A DNA stretch of 51,350 bases. Source: Dehalococcoidia bacterium. Its GTDB lineage: Bacteria; Chloroflexota; Dehalococcoidia; UBA2247; RBG-13-53-26. Numbering within the stretch: position 1 is the first letter of the stretch; every line of letters starts with the position of its first letter. The notes beneath the pieces are model-generated. The model was given only the letters and a program-made list of their open reading frames with translations. It was not told where the DNA came from and did not search any database. The translations under genes and the position numbers were made by a program. The stretch spans positions 1 to 51,350 of the forward strand of contig JAUCPZ010000110.1 of assembly GCA_030372995.1 (NCBI GenBank), given 5' to 3'. Of this stretch, positions 25,609-32,863 are shown piece by piece.

Positions 25609-27135
25609 TCAGCCGGCCTGGTTTTCCCGGGCTATTCTCCGCAACTCTTTCCTGAGGACTTTCCCCATCAGGTTCTTTGGCAGAGTGTCCACAAAGGCGA
25701 AGTCCTTCGGTGTCTTGAACTTCTTGAGGCTAGCACAGCAGTGGTCCTGCAGTTCCTGGGACGTAACCCGCATGCCGGGTTTGGCCACCACAAAAGCCTT
25801 GATCTCTTCGCCATAGACCTTGTCCTTCACGCCGACGACTGCCGCCTCGCTGACGGCGGGGTGCGTCATGATAACCTCTTCGATCTCTCTCGGGCTGATG
25901 TTCTCGCCTCCCTTGATGATAATGTCCTTCTTCCGGTCAGTGATGAAGTAGAACCCATCCTCATCAACGTATCCAATGTCACCAGAGCGAACCCAGCCAT
26001 CATCCACTACTTCTGCCGTGTCCTGCGGTCTATTCCAGTAACCGGTCATTGCAGCCGGGGTCTTGACAATTATCTCGCCTTGTTGTCCTTGCGGCACCTC
26101 TCTTCCGTTGCTGTCGACAACTTTCAACTGTACCCGCGGTGAAGCCCTCCCGATCGAGCCAACCTTCTTGGACTCGTCCGGTGGACAGCAGGAGCCAGTG
26201 GTACCAGTCTCGGTCATGCCCCAAGCGTTTATGATCTCAAAGCCGAATTTCTCCCTGAAGTCATGCCACGTCTGCGGTGCCAGCGCAGCCGAGCCAGAGG
26301 TCCACCATTTCATGGAGCTGAGATCGTATTCCTTCGGGTTGGGGTGCAACAACATGTATACATAAAGAGTAGGTACGCCAGTGAACATGTTGCCCTTGTA
26401 GGTCTGAATAGCTTCGAATACCTTGTCGACGTTGAAGGAGGACAGGACGACGGCCTTGAGTCTTCTGATGAAATACCCAGCCACCATGCAGCTGATGCCG
26501 TAGATGTGGCACAGCGGCAGCACAAAGACGGCGACGGTCCCCTCAGGTGCAGAAGTCGTCTCGTAGGATATCCTCCCACTGTAGTACAGACTCTGATGCG
26601 AGTGCATAACCCCCTTGGGCCTCCCGGTAGTCCCGGCGGTGTAAACGATAGCAGCCAAATCACTATCACTTACATACGCCATGCCGGCATGATCCGGACT
26701 CTTCTCCACAAGCTCCTGATAGGGGAAATAGCCATCCGGCACGGACGGTCCTGTGAGTATGATATTTCTAAGGCCCGGCGTGCTAACCCGACAGGCCTCT
26801 ATCCGGGGCAGGAAATCTGTACTGCTTATTAAGGTCGTTCCGCCGCAGTCTTGGTAGATGTAGGAGCTCTCCTCCGGTCCGATCATGTGGTTCACAGGAA
26901 CGACGGTAGCCCCGATTCTCCAGATGGCCTCGAAGCTCTGGAACACCTCTGGCCGGTTCGGCATCTGCACCAGAACCCTGTCCCCTGGCTTCACGCCCAG
27001 GTTCTTGAGAGCCGAAGCCAACTTCTTGGATGCGCGTCCCATCTCGGCATAGGTGATCTCCCGCCCTGCAAACACTATGTAGACGCAATCTGTAGACTCC
27101 TGGATCTTGTTTTCACTCAACTGGGCAAGGTTCAT
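25609..27135 (-). CDS. Acyl-CoA synthetase (AMP-forming), long/medium-chain type
   Basis: 508 aa ANL-superfamily ligase. Core motifs are YTAGTTGRPKG (165-175, phosphate loop), WGMTET, SGDIGYVDEDG with the hinge DRKKDIIIKGGENI, and the C-terminal catalytic Lys492 in NLMGKVLRK. It activates a carboxylic acid to acyl-AMP and then acyl-CoA. The length suits medium-chain, long-chain or aromatic acids. GAGGAGG precedes the ATG. It is the first gene of the minus-strand series 27135 to 21151 and probably defines the entry step of that pathway. Confidence 0.92.
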   Translation of the reverse strand: MNLAQLSENKIQESTDCVYIVFAGREITYAEMGRASKKLASALKNLGVKPGDRVLVQMPNRPEVFQSFEAIWRIGATVVPVNHMIGPEESSYIYQDCGGTTLISSTDFLPRIEACRVSTPGLRNIILTGPSVPDGYFPYQELVEKSPDHAGMAYVSDSDLAAIVYTAGTTGRPKGVMHSHQSLYYSGRISYETTSAPEGTVAVFVLPLCHIYGISCMVAGYFIRRLKAVVLSSFNVDKVFEAIQTYKGNMFTGVPTLYVYMLLHPNPKEYDLSSMKWWTSGSAALAPQTWHDFREKFGFEIINAWGMTETGTTGSCCPPDESKKVGSIGRASPRVQLKVVDSNGREVPQGQQGEIIVKTPAAMTGYWNRPQDTAEVVDDGWVRSGDIGYVDEDGFYFITDRKKDIIIKGGENISPREIEEVIMTHPAVSEAAVVGVKDKVYGEEIKAFVVAKPGMRVTSQELQDHCCASLKKFKTPKDFAFVDTLPKNLMGKVLRKELRRIARENQAG

Positions 27136-27428
27136 AGCATTGCCTCCTCACCAAGGCGCTGCCCACCTTGTGGCCGGTGTTCATTGAGTTGAGCCCAGTC
27201 ACGGTGTCTGAACAAGTACGTCGATTCCGTGGCGTATAAGCTGGCGTTCACAGATTGCGCGCTGACGCCTTTTGCATCCTGTCAACAAATAGCGCCGCAC
27301 AACACCGCTCCACCCGATAGCGACGCAATGTCCCGACCTACGACACCTGCCTTGCGGAGTAGGGATTCCCACGCCAGCCCGGGAGACTCCACGAGTGGCA
27401 TAGGATTGGTGTAATATCTTTGTAACTA

Positions 27429-27620
27429 CTATCGAGAAGGATATCTATTGTAGATATTCAGCTTTGTATCACACACTTGTGAGTCTGTCAAGGATCGAAT
27501 CAGATGCTCGTCAACCTTCTCCAGCACGTACTCGGCTACTTTCTTCGCCAGATCGCAAGCCCACCCGAAGATGACCTCCTCCCCCTTGAGGATCGTCGCG
27601 ATTCCTTCTATGCTATCCAT
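27429..27620 (-). CDS. Small protein, unknown function
   Basis: 63 aa, acidic and helical (AKKVAEYVLEKVDEHLIRSL). The ATG at 27620 is preceded by AAGGAGG at 7-nt spacing, which is why I accept this short frame. Upstream, TTGACT-18-CAGAAT could be its promoter. The family is not recognised. The 293 bp between it and the acyl-CoA ligase show nothing else. Confidence 0.55.
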   Translation of the reverse strand: MDSIEGIATILKGEEVIFGWACDLAKKVAEYVLEKVDEHLIRSLTDSQVCDTKLNIYNRYPSR

Positions 27621-27998
27621 AAAGAGACCTCCTTAATCCGAAGATTAGCTTGCTGGGCATATCTCACGATTCTGCGAGGTCTCTTCCTTCTAAGTCAACC
27701 TCTACCGACTAAGATGTTACAGTATCTCGATTGCATGCATGAGGCTGATGTCAAGCCGTGATTGCTCATTGTTCTTGAGAAACACCGTCCTATCAGCAAC
27801 CTGGTTGGCTGGGACGAGGGTGGATCTTATCCACGATTCCACGTGCTCCCTGACAGTTTGAATTGGCGGCATACCTGGCGAGGACTTTCTTCAGTGCTTT
27901 AAAAACCGATCGTTCTTATCCAAACTGAGGTCCGAATCAAACCCGGTGGGCCACGGTGTACGATATGCAGAACTCCTCAGTTCGAAATGGCACTCAGC

Positions 27999-28070
27999 CT
28001 ACGACGCTTTCAGCTTCTCCAGCGCCTTCTCCGTCCTGGCCAAGCAGTGGTAGTGCGCGCCCGTCTCCTA
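27999..28070 (-). pseudogene. Possible gene remnant in the 27621-28123 intergenic region
   Basis: The 503 bp between the small ORF and the cyclase gene carry no intact gene. On the minus strand, 27999-28067 reads HYHCLARTEKALEKLKAS followed by a stop, and an in-frame stop lies just upstream (28068-28070). It looks like the C-terminal end of a TPR-type protein like the gene next door, perhaps a decayed duplicate. Short, so uncertain. Confidence 0.25.
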
Positions 28071-28123
28071 GGTCCTTGTGTTCCCTGGTGGATGTATGAC
28101 TGCCCCGCCCGAGGGCTGATTGT

Positions 28124-31100
28124 CTATCTCAGAGAGTGGAGAGCCTCCCGCGCTTGTTTCAGGTACTGCTCAAGGCCGCACTGTTCGAACAATTCAGCTG
28201 CCCAGGCGAAGTATTCCCTGGCTTGGTCATTCTGAGACTTCACCTGATAGAAACGACCCAGGTCAAGATAGGCCTCCCCTAGCAAGCCCTTAGCCCCGAT
28301 CTCCCGGGCCAACCCAATGGCTCTGTTGGTACAATCAAGCGCCTTCTGCTCACCGCGGGTTACGCTACCCTGAAACAGTGCGTAAAGTCGACCCACCCAG
28401 AGGTAGCTGGTCAGAACGCCCGATCTCATTCCCTTCACCAGGAACCTCTCCGCTGCTTCTTCGCATTGCCTTAGCGCGTTTTCCACCTGCCCTTTGCCGA
28501 CCTCTGCAAGCGACAAGGCCAGCTGGACCGGATCTTCCATTATTCCGGCCCCAACCTCGCGGCTGTAGGCTAGGGCTCTCTGCAGAGCCTCGCCGCCCTG
28601 CTCGAACTGGCCATTGAACATCTGGGCGACGCCGAGCCACATCCTGGCGTATTGCTCATAGAAGGGATCGGCAGCCACGGTGGTTCCCTGCCTCATGCAG
28701 TCAACCGCTGACACGTAGTCTCCACTCATGAGATGATTTAGGCCCACACCGACATGTCCCAGGACCAGGCTGCGGATGCTGCCGTGGCTGCGGCCGTATT
28801 CCAGAAGGGCCTCAGCTGTCTCCAAAGTCTGCTTCTTATCTCCCCTAACATAGTATGCATAGCTTAGTGCCCCGACGGTCTTGTAATACAGATACTGGTC
28901 CTCCTCAAAGGAGCTAGATATTGCCAAGGCCCTTTCACCATGGGTGATGGCTTCGTCCAGAAGTCCCAGATAGCCGCATGTCCAGGCCAGCCAGGAACAG
29001 GCGTAACCCACCACCTTCTGGCTGCCCAGACCCTCGCCGAGATTAAGCACTTCGTGAAGATATCTGTGTGCCTCTTTGACCTCACCGATGCTGTACAGGA
29101 CAAACCCCCGCCAGTTACGAAACATTCCCAGTCTTTCCTGGTCATCAAGCGACTGTGCCAGTTCATCGTGGGCCCGCAGCAACCCGTGCAACTCCTCGAA
29201 ACTGCCCCGGAAGTAGTGGACATAGGCCCACTTTATCAGCATATCAATGAGGAGACGGTCTTCTTCCCTTGTCCGGACAGCTTTCCGTGACAGTATGTCG
29301 AACGCATCCCGGAAGTGCTGGTGGGCCTCCTCCACCGCATACCGATTCAGGCTTTTCTCGCCGGCCTTGATGAGATACTCCACCGCTTTGTGGAAGCATT
29401 CTCCCTGCTTGTAGTGAAGTGCCAATGGCTCGCAGAACTCCTCCAGCCGGTCGGGGTACAGTTCCTCTATGGCCTTCCCAATCCTTTCGTGGATCTGCTT
29501 CCTTCTCTTGAGCAGAAGGCTGTTGTAGGCCACCTCCTGGGTCAGGGCATGTTTGAAGACGTACTCCAGCTCCGGATACAGGCTCTTCTCATAGATGAAC
29601 TCCAGCCCCTGCAGGTTGACCAGGTGGCCTTTGAGCTCCTCCTGCATCCCGGTGATGGTCTGCAGTATCCGGTAGGCAAAGTCCCTCCCGATTACCGAGG
29701 CCACCTGCATGATCCGCTTCAGGTTCTCATCCAGGCGGTCCATCCGGGCAGCGATGATCCCCTGGATGGTGTCCGGCACATGAATCTCTGATGGCTTCCG
29801 GCTCAGGACATACTGGTGGTCTTTCTTCTGGATAGAGCCGTTCTCCAACAGGGTATGGGTGAACTCCTCCATGAACAGGGGATTGCCCGCAGCCCGGTTG
29901 AGGATCAGCTCTCTCAACTCCGGGGCCACCTCTCCCTCCTCCAGCATGGCCCGCACCAAGTCGGCGCTGGACTTGGTTGGCAGCTCATCCACCCTGATCT
30001 GGGAGTAGCAGGACTTGCTGGCCCACTGATGGGTGTATTCGGGTCTATAGAGGAGAAGGAGCAGGATACGGGAGCTGGGCAGATGGCCGATAAAATAGCT
30101 TAGGAACTCCTCCGAGGTGCGGTCCGTCCACTGGAAATCATCGATGGCCACCATCAGGGGCTTCCTCTGGCTCTCCACCACCAATAGGTCCCTGATGGCC
30201 TCGAATATCTTCTCTCTCTTCTTCTGGGGCTCCAGCTTCAGATAGGCCTCATCCTCCACCTTCAGTGACAGCAGCTCCTGCAGTGGTGGCAGGATGGCCT
30301 TGAGCTTGGGGTCAATGGCTGAGGTCTTCTCCTCCAGTCTCTTGCGGACCAGGAACTCTCTTTCCCCTTCCTTAAGGCCGAAGTAGGACCTCAGGATATC
30401 CAGTAATGGCAGATAGGGCATGGAGCTGCCATAGTGCAGGCACCGGCCTTCCAGATAGGTGTACTCGTCTTGTGGTATGCTTCTCCTCAATTCCAAGAGC
30501 AGCCGCGACTTTCCCACGCCAGCCTCGCCCACGATACAGACCACCTGGCCTGATCCGGACTTGGCCTTGTCGAAGGCCTCTCTGAGGGTGGCCATCTCCT
30601 TCTCCCGGCCGACGAACCTGGTGAGTCCCCTTAGAGCGGCCGCTTCTATCCGGCTGGCCACCTCGGTGGGCTCCAGCAGCTCATAGGCCTCGACGGCCTC
30701 CTCCTTACCCTTGACCTCCTTCTTCCCCCTGGCCTTGAAGTTGAAGAAGTCCCGGGCCATCTTGTAGACATCGGCGGAGACCAGTATCCGTCCCGGCTCG
30801 GCCAGACTCTGCATCCGGGAGGCTAAATTGACGGTATCACCTACGGCGGTGTAGTCCATCTTGAGGTCCTTGCCCACGGAGCCGACGATGACCGGGCCGG
30901 AGTTGAGGCCGACCCTCATCCGGAAGGGGAGCTTGCAGTCCTTCTCTACCTTCTGGCCGTAGGACTCCAGAGCCTTCTGGATGGCCAGGGCGGCATAGCA
31001 GGCCCTCTGGGCGTGGTCTTCATGGGCTAATGGTGCACCGAAGAGGGCCATGACGCCGTCCCCGGTGAACTTATCGATGGTGCCTTCGTAGCGGTGGATC

Positions 31101-31480
31101 TCGTCCATGAGAATCTGGAAGCAGCCTTCCATGATCTGGTGGACTTCCTCCGGGTCCAGCTTCTCGGACATGGCGGTGTAGTTGGCCACATCGGCGAAGA
31201 GGACGGTAACCAGCTTGCGCTCGCCCTCCATGGACTTGCCGGTGCTGAGGATCTTCTCCGCCAGGAACTTGGGTGTGTAGGACTGGGGCTTGGAGTAGTC
31301 GACGGGAGGAGCGGTCTTTGGCTCCTCGAGGTCGTGGGCACACTGATCACAGAATCTGGCCTTGGGACCAACGTCGGCGCCACAGTTCAGACACTTTCGA
31401 GCCAGTGGAGCGGCGCATTGTTCGCAAAACTTGGCTCCTTCCCTGTTGTCAGCTTGGCACTTGGGACACTTCACCGCCAT
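28124..31480 (-). CDS. Double zinc-ribbon / class III adenylate cyclase / AAA ATPase / TPR signalling protein
   Basis: 1118 aa. N-terminal double zinc ribbon: cysteines 5, 8, 19, 22 and 30, 33, 44, 47. Class III cyclase domain (about 88-270): metal-binding Asp97 and Asp141, adenine-specifying Lys137 and Asp209, transition-state Asn218 and Arg222. All six are present, so it should make cAMP. Then an ORC/STAND-like ATPase with Walker A GEAGVGKS (318-325) and Walker B AIDDFQW (Asp447-448), then about 500 residues of TPR-like helices. Such proteins are thought to be sensors in which TPR and ATPase control cyclase output. GAGGAGG precedes the ATG. No cAMP receptor gene is nearby. Confidence 0.93.
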   Translation of the reverse strand: MAVKCPKCQADNREGAKFCEQCAAPLARKCLNCGADVGPKARFCDQCAHDLEEPKTAPPVDYSKPQSYTPKFLAEKILSTGKSMEGERKLVTVLFADVANYTAMSEKLDPEEVHQIMEGCFQILMDEIHRYEGTIDKFTGDGVMALFGAPLAHEDHAQRACYAALAIQKALESYGQKVEKDCKLPFRMRVGLNSGPVIVGSVGKDLKMDYTAVGDTVNLASRMQSLAEPGRILVSADVYKMARDFFNFKARGKKEVKGKEEAVEAYELLEPTEVASRIEAAALRGLTRFVGREKEMATLREAFDKAKSGSGQVVCIVGEAGVGKSRLLLELRRSIPQDEYTYLEGRCLHYGSSMPYLPLLDILRSYFGLKEGEREFLVRKRLEEKTSAIDPKLKAILPPLQELLSLKVEDEAYLKLEPQKKREKIFEAIRDLLVVESQRKPLMVAIDDFQWTDRTSEEFLSYFIGHLPSSRILLLLLYRPEYTHQWASKSCYSQIRVDELPTKSSADLVRAMLEEGEVAPELRELILNRAAGNPLFMEEFTHTLLENGSIQKKDHQYVLSRKPSEIHVPDTIQGIIAARMDRLDENLKRIMQVASVIGRDFAYRILQTITGMQEELKGHLVNLQGLEFIYEKSLYPELEYVFKHALTQEVAYNSLLLKRRKQIHERIGKAIEELYPDRLEEFCEPLALHYKQGECFHKAVEYLIKAGEKSLNRYAVEEAHQHFRDAFDILSRKAVRTREEDRLLIDMLIKWAYVHYFRGSFEELHGLLRAHDELAQSLDDQERLGMFRNWRGFVLYSIGEVKEAHRYLHEVLNLGEGLGSQKVVGYACSWLAWTCGYLGLLDEAITHGERALAISSSFEEDQYLYYKTVGALSYAYYVRGDKKQTLETAEALLEYGRSHGSIRSLVLGHVGVGLNHLMSGDYVSAVDCMRQGTTVAADPFYEQYARMWLGVAQMFNGQFEQGGEALQRALAYSREVGAGIMEDPVQLALSLAEVGKGQVENALRQCEEAAERFLVKGMRSGVLTSYLWVGRLYALFQGSVTRGEQKALDCTNRAIGLAREIGAKGLLGEAYLDLGRFYQVKSQNDQAREYFAWAAELFEQCGLEQYLKQAREALHSLR

Positions 31481-31545
31481 CGCCCCACCTCCTCATCTAT
31501 GCGGTAGGAAGCTCTACCGGGGTGCACCTGAGGGATTCGCCTCGC

Positions 31546-31575
31546 ACAATAGCATCGGAGGAGAGGTGGTGTCAA
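31546..31575 (-). promoter_or_regulatory. Promoter of the cyclase/ATPase gene
   Basis: Minus strand: TTGACA (31570-31575), 18-bp spacer, TATTGT (31546-31551) with a TGC extension just upstream of it. Predicted start is near 31539, giving a leader of about 59 nt before the ATG at 31480. Confidence 0.5.
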
Positions 31576-31596
31576 CCTGAGCTAGGCTATAGAGGG

Positions 31597-31665
31597 GGAT
31601 GGCCAGGAGGCTCTTGCGTTACTGTTGCTTGACAGCTGCAAACTCTTGCAAGTAGACATAAGTGG
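31597..31665 (-). repeat. 69-nt repeat copy B, after tRNA-Val
   Basis: Starts at the last bases of tRNA-Val and matches copy A (20992-21060) at 51 of 69 positions without gaps. The first 14 nt are identical. The copies are in opposite orientation in the window. Confidence 0.7.
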
Positions 31666-31736
31666 GCAGTAGAGGATTTGAACCTCTGACCTTCTGTGTG
31701 TAAGACAGACGCTCTAAACCGCTGAGCTAACCGCCC
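31663..31736 (-). tRNA. tRNA-Val (anticodon TAC)
   Basis: A 74-nt cloverleaf: acceptor GGGCGGT / ACTGCCC with discriminator A, D arm GCTC...GAGC, anticodon arm TCTGT-CTTACAC-ACAGA (TAC), T arm AGAGG-TTCAAAT-CCTCT. CCA is not encoded. One base separates it from tRNA-Arg. Confidence 0.95.
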
Positions 31737-31737
31737 C

Positions 31738-31815
31738 TGGTACGCCTGGTGGGGCTCGAACCCACGACCTCAGCCTCCGCAGGGCTACGCTCTGATCCAA
31801 CTGAGCTACAGGCGC
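31738..31815 (-). tRNA. tRNA-Arg (anticodon GCG), CCA encoded
   Basis: Cloverleaf with acceptor GCGCCTG / CAGGCGT (one G-T pair), D arm GCTC...GAGC, anticodon arm TAGCC-CTGCGGA-GGCTG giving anticodon GCG, T arm GTGGG-TTCGAGC-CCCAC, discriminator A and encoded CCA. GCG is an uncommon Arg anticodon in bacteria, which mostly use ACG modified to ICG. Confidence 0.9.
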
Positions 31816-31823
31816 CTATTATT

Positions 31824-31909
31824 TGGTGCCGAGGGTGGGAGTTGAACCCACATGTCCTTTCGAACACTACGCCCTGAACGTAGCGCGTCTGCCATTCCGC
31901 CACCTCGGC
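31824..31909 (-). tRNA. tRNA-Leu (anticodon CAG), CCA encoded
   Basis: Class II tRNA with long variable arm: acceptor GCCGAGG / CCTCGGC, anticodon arm CTACG-TTCAGGG-CGTAG (CAG), variable arm TGTTCGAAAGGACAT, T arm GTGGG-TTCAACT-CCCAC, discriminator A and encoded CCA. First of the three-tRNA cluster. Confidence 0.95.
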
Positions 31910-31943
31910 CCCCTACGTCAACCGGAAACAAAGGTCCGCTGAC

Positions 31944-31971
31944 ATTCTCAGGGCAGCCTCTATTCTATCAA
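31944..31971 (-). promoter_or_regulatory. Possible promoter of the tRNA cluster
   Basis: Minus-strand TTGATA (31966-31971), 16-bp spacer, GAGAAT (31944-31949), about 35 nt before the tRNA-Leu 5' end. The remaining 31972-32249 shows no gene. Confidence 0.35.
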
Positions 31972-32249
31972 TTATGTACGATGTTGCCAATCAACCTGAG
32001 GCCGACCTCGCTCCGCCGCCACAGAGAACGCCGTACAACCGGCGCACTGCCTCGTGCCGCAGCGCCCAAGAGCAGCGGCGAGGACATCGCTTCAAACCAC
32101 CATCTCCAGATCGCCTTTGATCCCCGCGCTACTTGTCCTGAATATCCTATCCGCACCGGCTTGTGTCTTCCTTTGACCCGTTGCCTGACGATTGAGTCTG
32201 GGACGCTGCGGGCGGCACACAGATTCAGCAAGAGCACTTCCGGGGGCGA

Positions 32250-32278
32250 CTGACAGATGCGGCAGGGGATGGTAAAAT
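32250..32278 (+). promoter_or_regulatory. Promoter of the small zinc-ribbon gene
   Basis: CTGACA (32250-32255), 17-bp spacer, TAAAAT (32273-32278) with TGG extension. Predicted start near 32285 and a leader of about 69 nt to the ATG at 32354. Confidence 0.6.
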
Positions 32279-32353
32279 ATGGGCCATGTCGAAACAACAG
32301 TGGGTGGGGCGGGCGGTCCGTCTCTGCCCCAGCCCCCTGACGGGAGGATCAGA

Positions 32354-32527
32354 ATGGCGAAGGTCATGATCAAGTGTCCTGAAACAGGGAAGTTGGTGTT
32401 CACCGGCGTTCTGGCGGACAAAACGATGCTAGAGAAAATTCATATCCGGCAGAACAAGATGGGGCGCTGCTCGGCTTGCGGCAAAGAACACCTCTGGGAA
32501 AAAGAGCAGGCGATTCTACAAGATTAG
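32354..32527 (+). CDS. Small zinc-ribbon-like protein
   Basis: 57 aa. The ATG at 32354 has GGGAGG upstream; the 25 codons before it in the same frame (from 32279) are Gly/Pro-rich and lack a ribosome site. MIKCPETGKLVFTG is followed by CSACGKEHLW, with Cys8, Cys39, Cys42 and His46 as likely metal ligands. Proteins of this CPxTG...CxxCGxxHxW shape are common and uncharacterised. A 6-bp hairpin GGGTCG/CGACCC (32529-32549) follows directly after the stop. The rest of 32528-32863 (336 bp) shows nothing I can support. Confidence 0.7.
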   Translation: MAKVMIKCPETGKLVFTGVLADKTMLEKIHIRQNKMGRCSACGKEHLWEKEQAILQD

Positions 32528-32863
32528 CGGGTCGACAAGAGAGCGACCCAGAGGTCCCAGTCTTAGGGGCCGCGTCCAAGTTGGAACCGTAAGTGGGCCG
32601 ATTCTGGGAGAGAGTCCATTTCGCACCTGCAACAACAGCAGCGTCCTGGTCAGAGGATGTGCATGCAGGGTGGCAGCTTCACCTGCGTGACCCGCACCGA
32701 CAGAATGTTGAACACTGAGCAGGCAGCCGGACCGATCCCTATGGCACATCTACTCAATCTGCAGCTGCAATGGGTACCGGGTTCCGTCGCCAGCAGCGGC
32801 CGTACGCTGGGGTAACCATTCACCAGGAGATGGCACATACCAGGTCAGCTCAGGTCGACGGCG

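Noticed and set aside
21151-27135. Complete beta-oxidation operon
   Set aside because: No acyl-CoA dehydrogenase, enoyl-CoA hydratase or thiolase is present; only a ligase and a hydroxyacyl-CoA dehydrogenase fit.
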